NCBI GenBank assembly: GCA_024734555.1
Contig: JANPWX010000073.1
Location: 2,990,743 to 3,054,742, forward strand
DNA length: 64,000 bases
Direction of reading: 5' to 3'
Source of the DNA: Trochalopteron elliotii
Taxonomy: Eukaryota; Chordata; Aves; Passeriformes; Leiothrichidae
The translations under genes were made by a program, and so were the position numbers. The notes below the pieces were generated by a model. The model had not been told where the DNA came from and did no database searches. It was given only the letters and a program-made list of their open reading frames with translations. Within the stretch, counting starts at the first letter, position 1, and each line of letters starts with the position of its first letter. Shown here one piece after another: positions 1 through 12,712 of the stretch.

Positions 1-194
1 TGCTTTCATGAGTTCCCCACTGGAGCCTCTCCTGCTGGAAAATCTGGTACCAGTGTAACAAAGCATTGCTTGCTTTAGGTATTTTCCAGACAGAATTGCA
101 GACTTCTACAGTGTTCAGTCTTCCTGCTGCTGACTAGTTGGTGATTCTTTGCCAAGTTCACAGTGGCACTTGAGGAACGCGCAGAGCTCAGTTG

Positions 195-430
195 GTTGCT
201 TATTGTTGTGCTCAACTGTCTGATTCTGCAGTGTCTTGTTTGTACAGTGATTGAAGGGATGGGGTCCCCATGGTTTGCATCATGAAGCCAATTTTATTGA
301 ACACACTGCTGGTTTATATACCTTTCAAGCATAACAACAATATCTATGTTTCTTAGTAACATTGCTTAACTGTGGGCTAGTACAGACTTGTACAGGCCTG
401 CACAGTCTTGCATACATACATACACCCTGA
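195..430 (-). mobile_element. Alpharetrovirus-like ERV LTR, antisense to ZBTB20
   Basis: Read on the minus strand, a TATATAAA box (complement of 313-320) is followed about 23 bases later by AATAAA (complement of 293-298). That spacing matches the very short R region of avian alpharetroviral LTRs. Upstream on the minus strand, at about 425-445, a purine-rich run (gaaggagaaagagatcaggg) precedes TGTATG, as a polypurine tract precedes the LTR start. The downstream end is unclear, and no target-site duplication was found. I read this as a 3' LTR or solo LTR of an old endogenous element. No viral gene is visible. Confidence 0.5.
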
Positions 431-551
431 TCTCTTTCTCCTTCAGGGTCTTGCCTTAATTTGCCAGGGCTTGTAGTCCTCTAGTACATCTACTTCTATA
501 ATGAGTTCAGCAGTACTTTGAGTCCTGCTTCTAAGCTGTATTCCCACACTG

Positions 552-626
552 TTCCTACAAAACAGGCAGATTTCTTTCTGAGATCTTTTTCCTACAAAAT
601 GGACAGATACCTTTCTGAGATCTATA
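552..626. repeat. Imperfect 37-bp tandem duplication
   Basis: Two adjacent copies start at about 553 and 590. Each begins tcctacaaaa and ends ctttctgagatct, with a few substitutions between them. It lies on the internal side of the putative minus-strand LTR, next to its purine tract. It may therefore be part of the retroviral untranslated leader to the 3' LTR, or an independent local duplication. Confidence 0.7.
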
Positions 627-903
627 TGTTAAATAGGAACCTTTTCTATTTCACTTTGCTTCTTCTCTTTTTGCCACCTGGATTGCCATATTCTTCATTA
701 AACCATATAAAGCCCCCTAGGAGTTCAGCCCTCATTGTTGAATATATACTTGATTAGAGAAGATCATCACGTTCAAGAAACAGGATTGCATTCACCCAGC
801 TGCCCAACTTTCTTTTAATTTTTCCTATTTAGTCCTTTTCATTTGTCACATAGGCTGTTGGTACCTATGGGATCTTTGAGTAAAATCAAATTATTTGGCA
901 CGT

Positions 904-965
904 GTGCGTGTGTGTGTGTGTGCGTGCAGTTGTGTCTGAGTGTGCATGTGGATGTGTGCGTGTGC
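904..965. repeat. TG-rich microsatellite region
   Basis: A (TG)n run of about nine units is followed by interrupted TG/GTGC sequence up to about 965. It is a simple repeat and would vary between individuals. Confidence 0.85.
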
Positions 966-3900
966 AGGGAGAGCCAGTTATTGCTTCCTGGCTTTATAGA
1001 CAGGCTGCTAATTGAGTGTGTGGACATGCATGGTTTAGATGCAGGGAAGGCTTTAGATGAAACAAAGATTACAGCATGAACTGTGGAGCATTAGTACATG
1101 ACATAATGAAAAGCAAGTACACTACTCATACACTGTATATGCACACATACATCCATAAAAAGCACTCTGTTAGCCAGATGCTCTTAGCTTTGCCCAAATT
1201 AGATGTTTGCCCTCACTGAAAATGTGACACCCAAATGTGGTCCAGGAGATTTTTGTGAGTATCCATTCTGAAGGGAAGGCTGTAGTGTGCCTCCCAGAAC
1301 CTTATGTGATCTTTCAGCCACAAAATAAATAAAACAGTCCATCTCAGCAGGCTTCACTAGCAGATAGAGGCATCCATGGGGGATGACAGCCCTGGAACAA
1401 TACTGTTCAGTCACTCGTTTCCATTGAAATTCAACAAGTTTACCTGGCAAAGAAATAAAATCCAAGCAAAATAACCTGCCTGTTTGCTCCCTTAAAAAGA
1501 GCAGTAAAAAATAATCAAGCCTTTAAATAGTTAGCAGCACAATATATTGATAGGCTCTAAAATATTCCAGATCTGGAGTGTCTAGTTTCCAAAGCACCAT
1601 GTCAAACAGCTCTTTCCCCACCTCATGTACTCTGAAATATGTTGATTGAGTAATCCATTTCAAATGTGCAGTCAATAACAAATAACAAGTGACATTCTCT
1701 CCCTTGGTCTTTGCCAAAATCTTTTCACGATCATGGTTAGTGGGTCTAGAAGATCAGTAGATATTCAGGAGGTGAAAAAATTGGTCAGTAAGATTACTCA
1801 GTATGTAATCCATGAGAGCTGCAGGATTTCTAGAACTCATTTTGCACCCATTTAGTTAGTGGGATGAATATGTTTAACTACAGCTGCCTATTTTGGTATC
1901 ATGCTAGCCCTGAAAGCAGCATTTTAGTCTTTTAAGTCTTTTGCCTGACATGGGGATTTTCCTTGTTCCAGAAAGGGTAATTAAAGATTCAGTAGGATAC
2001 CTTTTTTCTTTCATTTTCAGTCATAAAAATGTGAGTAAATATTCTTCTTCTTAGATTGGTGGCATATCCCTTCCCCTTTTGAGTAAGACAATAATGCAAC
2101 AGTTTGGGCTGGTTGATTTTCGGGTGAGATTTTTATTTTGATTTGGGGTTTTCCTTTGGTTAAATGTACATTGTCTCTCTATAGTCAAAATGTCTGTGAC
2201 TGTAACAGTATGTATTTCTTTTACTGGAGAAAATAGACTTTTTGGGTTTTGTTAACAGTACTAGTGACTTCGTGGAAAATTACAAGTTGCTATTTAGATC
2301 TGCTTAGTTAAGTACAGTACACTACAATACAGTATTTCTGAAAGCTAGAACATACAATACACAATATATATAGCATTTCTATATCAATATATATACATAA
2401 TATAATCATTTAACTTTTGCATCTGCCTACAATCATAGAAAAATAATTTTTCACATGTATCATTCACAACCCAATCAACTGCTGCAGCTATTTGAAGCAT
2501 TTACCAATAATTATTACAGCTCTATTGTGCTTTTTCATATTATTGGCTTCTTTATTGTCTTTACAAACATTTTTTCAGGCTTTTTTTAAATCTCTACGTA
2601 GCAAGATGTAAAAAAATTTTTTTTTTTTTAAGAAAAGGTAAAACAGTATTAGGCTCTACAAAAAATTAGAGATTGTTCCCTGCTACCCTTTCATATCAGA
2701 AGAGCAACTAATCAAGAAAAATAAAGCTCTCTTCTAAAATGTCCTGTTATTTCATTTGTAAAAGTGTATGTCAGACTTTTCCATTCCTAGCCTTGGAGAA
2801 AGATGCTGAAAGTGGTCTTTCATTCCTTCCAAATCCTGTTTCTTTAAATTTGTAAGCTTTCCTAAAATTATCCTCTGAGTAGGGTAGAAGAAACATTGTT
2901 CTTTATATAGAATGTGGCCAGGAGTTGAAAAAGAAATACCTCCATCCACCACTATTAATATATTCCAATTGGATCCTTATTTATCCACTTGATCACCCCT
3001 TTTTCAAATGAAAACAACCTCTGAAAGTTTTAGTTTCAGTTCATAAGTTTTTCTAGGTGAATGTTCCCTTTACCATCTCCACAGTACATTCCTGTTGGTT
3101 TTGAATTTTGAGTCAGTTCCACTGGATTTTAATTGTCATCACAGAACTGGTGACAATTAAACTGCTGAAAAAGATGTCACTAGGGATATGTCAACATCTA
3201 GATCCAAATAGCCCAGAAACAGCTGATTGATGCCCAAGCCTTTGGGCATGCATCTCCTTTCTGTATTCTCACCTTGCAGCAGATGGCCCAGGCAGCCAGC
3301 CTTGGTTCAAAATTAGTTAAGAGAGCATGGAAATTTATGCTTTTTTAATTCAGGTACATCCAATTCAGCTGACCTTCATTACTTTGATGGCTAACATATC
3401 ATTCATAAATGAAAATGTGCAAAATCAAGTGGATGAGTGTTGTGGAGGAGGTATTAATTTTGTCTCATTTCTCTTAACTGTGAAGACTTGAAGAAATGAG
3501 AGATGGTCACATCAGTTACAAACTATTTTCACTGAGAATGAGCAAATCTGTGTCACTGCAAATCAATAATTTTGGAGTAAGAAGAGAGGGAAAGAGTTAC
3601 CTATGCCACAGCTTGGGATATTAAAACGAGAACTTCAAGAATGGGAATTATCAAGTGCCGGCATTGCTAACAGTCTCCTGTCATCTGCCATTTGCACGTA
3701 CGTGGAGGCCACTATCACATTATTTTTCTTTCTACTTGCAGTTTAAAAGTTATGGTCTTCCAGCAGTGATTTCTAAGTCTGGCTTTTCTTTACTTTGTGT
3801 ATACCCATTTGTAAGGGAAGGAGGAGACTATCCTCTCAATATTATTTACGCAGGTAACAAAACTAGATTATTACATGAAGGATGGGCTTTGTCCCATTAA

Positions 3901-5120
3901 GCCAAACAGGTGCCATTTCCCAAATTAATTCCAGTTAGCTGCTGCAACAGAGTGCTGATTCAGTGGTCCACATTTTCTGACCATGCTCTTTGCCTTTTCC
4001 TTTGACTGAATGCTGAAACATACATATTTTTGTAGAGAGTGTTCTCACTTGACTGAGAATACCAGATCATTTAAATGGCTGCATACCCATTCCACACTTG
4101 CCCTGCTAATCCTTTGTAAGGTTCAGTAATTCATTTAGCATAAATACTAGTTTAATGTGTTTCTTGATTTAATTTCTTTGTTGCCTTTTATTTTTCCTAA
4201 TGCTTTTTTAAACACCTCAATTCATTTTGCATGTTATACAGTTTACAGTTTATATTTTTAGGCTAAGAAGTGGTTTTACAAACAGGATGGTACCAAACAG
4301 GTAGATTATCCACACTAGAGATTGTACTTTTAGAACGCAGTGTGTACAGATACAATTGCCTAAGGGAAAGTGAAACTAATAAAATAATCAGCTGGTGAAC
4401 ACTATTTTAACATATCTTCTACATAAAAGACAGTCAGTCATTTGTGATTCCAGAAATCTTGCTTTTTTTGAACATATATCTTGCTTTTTCATTCTCTGAA
4501 GAAATACTGATCTTGAGAGTTGCAATGTTCTAAGAAACTCATTTCATATGTGCATATTTTCTGCTTTTCTAAGGAGAGAGGAAACAGGAGGTGATATCAG
4601 TTTTATGGTTCTATAGATTCTTGCATTGGCGACTTTCCTTGAACAATATAAACATCAAGGAAAGACTCTGTCCAAATATTAGCTTTATTCTAGTGTATGG
4701 TTTTCATTATTACTTGCATTTTCCATCTCCTCGTTGACCAAGTAGACTTCCAGGGCTAATGCAAGCAATGGTCTCACATTTCTGTGGTCGGCAGCATTTA
4801 TATTTAGCTCCTTTTTGCACTTCTTTTCTTTCTTGTACAGCTTTTGAGGAACACAACAGTTGAAGTAGGTAACACTCACCACGAGAGGGAGAACCTTGTA
4901 CTAAGAGAATGTTTCTCTGTGCTACTGTGCTGGGACAGAAAGGGATTTTAAAGCACTTCGCTGCAAAGTTAAATAAGAGGGGAGTCCCCCACTTTGGGAG
5001 TGTTTGCACCAAAGACAGGGGGCCTCCTAGGAGAGAGAGATGCTTGAACTCCATAGAAGGGACTTGCTCTTCACCTGTGCCACTTAGAGGAAGATTGAAT
5101 CTCCAGTATCTGCTGCTGCT

Positions 5121-5166
5121 CTTTTTTTCTTTCTTTCTTTTTCTTTTTTTTTTTTTTTTTTTTTTT
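5121..5166. repeat. Poly-T / CTTT-rich tract
   Basis: A T-rich run with interspersed C ends in 22 or more consecutive T. It is low complexity and accounts for the lysine- and phenylalanine-rich chance frames around it. Confidence 0.9.
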
Positions 5167-8083
5167 AATGTACAGATAACTTATAAACAATTTATTGTTC
5201 CTATTTATTGGTGAAAGAAGTGTCACCACATTTACTGCAGTCAGAATTACTTCTTCACAAGTATCTTCAACAAGCTTCATTGTCTTTTGGGGTGTCCTGT
5301 TTCCGTTGTCCTAATGCCAGGTTGTAGCTTGGATTGCTGTAAAACTCATAGGAGTCATTTAAATCTGGAATTTATTCCCAATTTCATATGTTCTGAACAA
5401 TCAGTTCTCTAGATCTTTGCTCCAAAGTTCAGGTTCAAAGAAATTCTTGCCATTGTAGTTGAATTGGAAAATTGATGGTTTCCCATTCACTCCACCCATA
5501 ATGAGCTTTTGTTTGTCAAACATAACATAAAAAGGCTGCTCAGTTCAGGCAAGACACACTGCATGACTTTGCTTGTCAGCATCACTGAGGTCCATACTTA
5601 ATCCTGAAAACTGATTGGACCAATACTCTGTGGGCCAAATTCTGCAGGCAAGACTCGCATACCCTTTTGTTGACTTGAGTCCATTTTCTCTGACAGAGAA
5701 AGCATACGTAGTCCTACAGAAAACTATAGTCCTAAAATATAGTTTCATATGCATTATTTAAGATACCACAGGACTGTTCTCCAGAATTTAGCCTGTTTCT
5801 GCCCAAAGTTTTTACACCTCATAAAACTGACTCAATATTTGATTTCACTCCACCAGGCAGATTTTGCCTGTGTTAAGGGCTGTATGGTTACATAGTCTCT
5901 CCTTCTTGCTGGGAGACTTAATTCAAAAAAGTCCTACAGAGCATGACAGTTGCTTCCTTTTCTACAGGGCTTGGAACCTGCTTTGTTCAGAGAGTCCTAA
6001 ATAGCTTTGAGCCTTTCTTTGGGTTTGATTGGTGATTGTATGTTTATCTTAAGTAATTAAATTGTGAGCCACAACAGGTGGTGTAGAAACATGATTCATA
6101 GCAATCCCTTTTCCCTTGATGTGTCACTTTTCTATTGCCAGAACAGTGTAAAAGCATTTGGGTATTGGATATTTAGAGTTGATTCCAGGTTTCTGACTGC
6201 TTTACCCAGAATTGTTCAGGCCATACCTTTTCTGTTATGGTAGTCATGTATTCATGTGGGTAAAATAAAGTTGTTTCTTTATAATAACTGATTACATAAC
6301 TGCAAATTCAGACTATACATCAAACTTTTTGGTAGACTTTTTAAAAGTGCTACTTCATTGGGTGTGCAGGAGAATAGCGTGAACAGCATTTCAGCAAAAA
6401 GGTAGGATCCCCTTGAAGTACATGCAGCTGAACAGCAAAAAAATTAATTGCTGTTGATTTTAGTGGCTAAATTGAAGTTTGTAGACTTTACAGAACACCT
6501 GGCAAGTGTTACTTATTTTGTGTCTCATGTATGCTTGGGCATGGCATGCACCACTGTAGCTCTGCACCCAGAAGTGTTTAGGTGCTGCCCCTTTGCCATG
6601 CCTCGTAATTCCATTATGTGCTCTTTATTTTTCATTATAGACTCATTGGTAAAGATAAACAGCAAAAGTCCTTGCAGCCTGGCATTTTTCTGCTTTAGAG
6701 GTGGATATTCAGGATCCCTGCAGCCCTATTTAGATTCTTTCTCTTAGGTTGTTTCCTTGTTTCTATGCATGTGAATGAAACAGTGCACCTGCCTGGAGGG
6801 AAGGACACAGTATCTTTTCAAGAGAGAGAAATGAGAAAATGGCTTCTTGGTTGTAATTTGGTTTATCTGATGGTATTTGCTTTTGTTTACATTCTGGGGT
6901 GGGCTGCCATCTTCAACAAGGGACTGGGAGTGAGAGAAGAGGCAGAAGGTAAGAGGAAGCATGTGCCTGAGCCCAAATGAAGCAGCATGCAGTATTCCTC
7001 TATATATTGAGCAATTACAAGAGATTAGTATAGCCACAGCATTGCCCTGATGTGTTCCATTTTCCATACATTTCCCTCTCTTGCTTCTCTTTCCCTGTTA
7101 GGGCCTCTTACACTGTTTTAGTGGTTCCCCACACTCCTTTCCAGTAGTTACAAGGGTTTGATGGAGGCTCTTGTGGCTGTCCAAATTGAAGTTATAACCT
7201 CCAAACTGGTGAATAACCCAAAGTCTTTGTTGTGTTTTCCCAAGTGATATCATAATGACTGGCAAGCCCTGGCAGATGTTTTATTCTGTTAAAAGAGATA
7301 GATAGGCTAGGAGAGGTATGACCTGACTGGGATTCAGTAACCTGCTTGCCTTTGCAATTAGTGAGCTTTATTTTATTTTCCTTTTAAGTTTTCATTTTGA
7401 GGTACCTAAGAGCTTATATGCCTGTCATTAAAATTCCTGCTTTTCCCACCATAGCCCTAGATGGGTTGTAAAAAAATACTTTATATATATCCCCAAGTAT
7501 TTGCAGGATGGAGTAGGGAGTTGTTCTTGCACGTGTGTGCCTACTTGAGCAGGAGAAAACTGAAGTTAGTGTTGATATGTCCAATTGTATTAGGGTGGCC
7601 ACAGACAGCTGCCACTTTGAAAAGTTGATTGCACTACAGAACCTTAGCTTGGGCACTGTTAAAATAGGGACTGTATATTTGGAACAGGGAAGCTTTTTAG
7701 TGTTTTTTATCCACACACATGCCCTTTGCAAGGTGTACCCTTGCAAAGTTTGCATCAGACAACCTTGTGTAAAACCACTACTGACCTTTTTTTGCTGTAT
7801 CCATTTAGTTCTCTCTTCTTTCTGCAGCCCGCAAACAATGGCTTGTCTCCTTTCTGGTTCCTGTAATTTGACTTTGTTTTTGATAAATATTCTGTCTGTT
7901 AATGAGATCTCCACATCAACTGGGAGGAGAGAAAGCGAGGCATGTGAAGGTGTGGCTGGGAGACTGCAAATCCCCCTTTGTTTAGGGGCATTCAAATACT
8001 TTTACTGAGAGCTGATTTCATGGGGGCTGGGTGGGGTGGGGAGGGAGTTTGTGCTTTTTTGGTCTGGATAAGGCTTTTTATTT

Positions 8084-8121
8084 TTGCACTAAGTATGACT
8101 GCACTGCACTGCATTGCACTA
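8084..8121 (+). promoter_or_regulatory. Cluster of predicted microRNA seed sites
   Basis: If this is transcribed 3' UTR, TTGCACTA occurs at 8,084-8,091 and again at 8,114-8,121; it is the 8-mer match for the miR-130/301 family seed. Between them TGCACTG, the miR-148/152 seed match, occurs twice in overlap (8,100-8,106 and 8,105-8,111). The 30-base spacing of the two miR-130 sites lies in the range reported for cooperative repression. Function depends on the ZBTB20 3' UTR assignment and has not been shown. Confidence 0.35.
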
Positions 8122-11100
8122 CTGAAATGTATTTACATGTGGTGGGATTGGAAGGGGCCAATTAAGCAGGAAGGGAGAAGAGAAAGGGATAGGCACAGAA
8201 AACAGGATATACCATAAACCTGACCAGGCTGAAAGAGAAGTGAAGTTACCTTAATTTTAAGCAACTAGTCAGACACTGAGACAGCTGTATTGGATACCTT
8301 CTGTTAAAATAAATAAATAAAGCACTATAATAGAAACTGAAGAGGCATCACAAGTTTCTGGGTGCTACAGATCTTTTCTCCCCTTTTTGTAGAGAGTGTT
8401 CTTCAGGGCTGTGAGAAAGTTAAGAGAACTGCTCATTGTGTAAACCAGCATAAGGCTTCACCATAAAGACAAAAATTCCCAGTTCCAATGTCAAACTTGC
8501 ATTGTTGGATAGAATTTCTTCCAGAGATTTGGCTATGATTAACATCCCTTCAGTAAAAGCATGATCTCTGAGCTCAAGAAGTGAAGTCACAAAGCAGACT
8601 TTACCAAAGGGGCAGGTCACTGAAATAAAGCATGTCTTTCTGAGGCTGTTATGGGAACAGTGCAATAAAGTCATCCTGAACACTCAATTACAGGTGTTTC
8701 AGTCGAGCCTTTGGTGTAGAGGAAGCAGGAGGGACATTTGGGCAAAAAAAAGGGTGGTGTGGACTTCAGTACATACTGGAATATTCCTGCTTAGGCAAAG
8801 GTGCTATCTAGCATTTTAAGTTCTTCTCTCTGATTTCTCTCCTTAAACAGGTGGTCTAGCATTGTGAAGGCTTTCAGCTGGAACCAAATGGAATCCTAAG
8901 TTGGAATTTTTTTTTACAGTCAAGATGTATTGGCCTATGCTTTGGTCATTAATTTTGTAACCAGCATACTATGAGAAAAAAACTAAAACCATAGCAATGT
9001 GCAGCAAAATCCATGTCTGCTGTAGCTCTTTGTGCTCTATGAATTCTCAAAAGTTTGTTGAATCAAAAGTTGAATCTCTTCTGTAAAACTATCATTGCAA
9101 CTTTAGCCAGATGGTAAAACAGGATCCTGGAAAATGTTCTGTAGAGAAACTGAGAGAAAAATGTAAAACATCAGTGCATCTGCTTTGGTCCTGTAGTGGA
9201 GGGATCACCTGTCTAATATACCACAGGGTTTCATGGACAAAAAAAAGGGGAAGTACTTATGCAATTGCTAAGAAAAGGCTAGAGTGATTGGGGGACTAGA
9301 AATCTATTCGTGCCCTTATATTTGAAACTAAGGTATTTTGGCTTCATTAGTACCAAGACATTAGTCTTGGGTAGTACAGACCTTTCACAGAGTGCACAAT
9401 GCAAAGCAGATTGCTGCTACTCAGTCTCTTGGGCTGCCTCATTTGACAAAAGTGTCAAGAACTAGAGAAGCAATGGTATGCAAGGGGCAGGTGTTGGGTG
9501 GGAAGGAACAAATCTGGAACCAGGAGAGACTTTGGAGTTAAGGATGTGTTGTTCTGGTGAGCTTTGAGATTTCCACTCTTAGATTCCAGCCATCCTGGCT
9601 TGAAAGGACTGGAAGAGAAGAACTGGAGATACGCCCTGATGTACTGTTAGATTAACTACTGAATGACTCTTTCCTTGAAAGCAAGCAGGACAGTGGAACA
9701 TGCAGCCTGTTTCTTTGCCATCTGCAGGAACCCTCTAAAATGAAAACCACTGGAAGGTCAACTTCCAGTAATGAGTTAGTGGATGCCCAACAGAAGCACA
9801 GTTCATTTGAGAGCCAGCATAATACAGAGGCAGGAGAGCACCTTAACTTTGTAAAGTGGCATTTGCTTCTATAAAGTTGTGACAGCTACAGAGCTGTGAT
9901 AGGGGAGGAAATTAAGTCTGTCTGCTGAAGTTAATTCATGTAATGAGCCAATACTCCTGTTTTTGCTTAGGTGAGTTTTTCTTTGTTTCCTGGTTTAAGG
10001 CAGCTGCATATATTGCTACTGTCAGAGTGGATTTGCATTGTCAAAGAGGAGTAGCGGACTGCTCCAGAAAAAAAAAATGAAGCTGAGGGTTTACTGAGCC
10101 TGCTGTGTCCAGAGTGCCTTTCCTGCTGTGGTAAAATAAAGAACTTCTATAGGTTGAGCTGTTCCGGCTGACTGATTGCTGCATATTCCTCCCTTGTGGT
10201 GTGACCTGATGGCAACCATATTTGGACAAGGAGGAACACTGCATGTTTGCAATGCTGTGATAAGATGCCATTTGCACTAGTTTTTTAGAAGTACTGCAAC
10301 CTGAAGAAGTGGGCTTTGAGCCATGCTCTAAATCTGGGTTTGAAATTGAATTTAAACCTGATTCCAGCTGACTCAGTTTCAACAGAACTGTCTAATCCAT
10401 GTAAACAGGAACCAAACCATTTTTGAAAAGCCAAATTCCAGCTTATGTTCCCACTCAGTTACAGTGCTCAACCACACCAGTTCCTGGGCATAAGTGTGAT
10501 TGAATACTGTCAGTGGCTTTTAAGTGAGTTGTTCCTTTTTACATGGTCAGTTGGAAACTAGTTTAACTGGAACTACACTTAAATATAGCACAAATTCTTT
10601 TCTTTTTTCCAGCATGGTACTATAGCCCCATGTAGACAGTGCTTGACTGAGAAACCAAGGATAACTTGAGGTCTATTTTAAGAAGCCAAAACATATGTTG
10701 CTGACTAGAGATGCCGCATAACTTAATGCCCTATTTTTTCTCCAGATGGAGAAACACTAACTTCCGTAACTCTCCTCCATTTGTCATCCTGATTCATTGT
10801 TGCACCTTTTCTCCTGAATGATAATCCCTTTGGCCAGTGGGCTAGATCCAAAACAGAACTTCCCTGTACTCTTTGATCATCTTGTTTCTGTATGTTCTTT
10901 TCCTCAACGTTGACAAGCACTACTGAGGATCAGCTTGAGTTTTTGCTGCGACTGTGGCATAGTTATGGTTCAAGAAAATGCTAGTGGTATTTTCAGCATT
11001 ATAGTAATTTCAGAGCTTACCCTTGAGGAAAATGTCACGTTTCAGAAGTTCCACAGGAAAAAGAAAATGCCAGGATTCACAGTGGAGCTTCAGTGACAGT

Positions 11101-12693
11101 GCTGTAGCCAAATTTGTAGGGAATGCATTTCTGGTGGCTGGCGGTGCTGACATTTACAATGGCAATTCAAAAGCAGCAGAGAACTTATGCTTTTTCATCC
11201 CTGCTGAAGTAAGAGAATTTATATTAATGGAATGATTCCACGATAACCTGTCAGTGTTCATCACTTTTCCCCTAATGGAGGAGGCTAAGCAACTGTCACA
11301 TCACCTTAGACAGTCTTGAGTTCGCTTCAAGACTGCTCCCCGTGACCTGCCAGCCACATGCCCTCTCTCACTGATCCTGGTGTCCCACGGGCAGAGGACT
11401 TGTCACATCAGCCAAGGTGACCAAGAGAAACACTTGGCTTCATCTAGGAGCCTTTTACCTTTTCTATTCCTTTTAGTTTTCCATCGAACCAGGTGTGCAT
11501 TTAGTGGTGAAGTAGATGTCAGGTTAGCTGTTGCTCCAGATGACAGGAATGGCAAAGCCACATGGCAGCTGAGCTACTGTTGTCCTCAAGGACATTAGTA
11601 AAGGTGAAAGACCAGGCTCTGGCTGGTGGTGTAATTGTAAACCTACAGCTTCTGCTGCTTGCCCCTCCAAACTTGCTTTGGTCAGCCATGCTGTTGCCCT
11701 TGAATATGCTTTGTGTGTGAAAAACTGAATGCGGTTGTTCTGTTGTCTGTCTTCTTTCTTCTGCATCATGGATGTGGCACCAACTTACTCTCACAACAAG
11801 CTTGAGTTTTGTTTTCCTGTTGTTATTAACATGTAATTCTACTGTAGACCAAAAAATATGAAAAGGAAAAAAAATCAGTTTCGAGACATAAAAGACCAGT
11901 GAGTGAAAGGTGAAAAATTTCAGAAGTGAAGGTGTGAGAGAAGCAGTGGTTAACTGTGTTAAGTTAGAAATCTCAGAATAGCCTTATGTATTTCTTAACC
12001 AATGCTTACCAATCATCCAGTAGTGGGGTTAGATAGCTTTCTTGGCTCATTCGTACCTGTATTCTAATATATATATATATATTTTATTTTTGTTTCTTTG
12101 GTATTGCTGTTGCACATCATGTTGTCTTTTATAATGCCTGATTTTTATTGTATTGTACTTTATTGGTCTGTTTTGGTTTTGTTTCCTTTTGAAGGATGGG
12201 AAAAGTAATGTTTCCTTTTTGTTTTGAATTTTTAAGAAAAAAATGCACTGGAAGTAAACACAAACACATTTTTCCATTTGATAAAAGGAAAACACACAGC
12301 CACGCAGTGGAAAAGGCTAAGAAAAAAGCTCCCCTCTTCCTTCTTGTTATGGAAGCATCCTTTAAAAGATATAGAAAGAAAACAATCTCAAACAGAAGGA
12401 GAGAGAAGCCTTTTTGATCCTAGCTCTGCCATCTGAAGTATTCTAGCACAGTGTTCTGCAGGGTTGGGCTCCTACATGGCCAACAGGCACAAAATCCAGA
12501 ACCACATGGGGCAAATTCATCCCTGGTGCAAGCAGATGTTATTGCAATGAAGTCAAAGGAGGTACACAGAGGATGAGTTTAGCCACATGCGTGCAAGATA
12601 CAGCTGCCTTCCCCGTAGTACCCAGCTCCCCACTGCTAGTGTTTTTTGCTGTCAAAACAGCTGGTCTTTTGGCTGTGTTAATCGCATAATATC

Positions 12694-12712
12694 CCTTGAA
12701 CATTGTTCAAGG
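12694..12712. repeat. Perfect 19-bp palindrome with one central base
   Basis: Arms of nine bases (ccttgaaca and tgttcaagg) flank a single T. The core resembles paired SOX-type (ACAAT) or steroid-receptor-like half-sites, but the spacing of one base is not that of a standard glucocorticoid element. No role can be assigned from sequence. Confidence 0.6.

Noticed and set aside
7414..8008. Overlapping frames of 193 (minus) and 157 (plus) codons
   Set aside because: They overlap on opposite strands inside the AT-rich 3' UTR-like block with no recognisable motif; chance.
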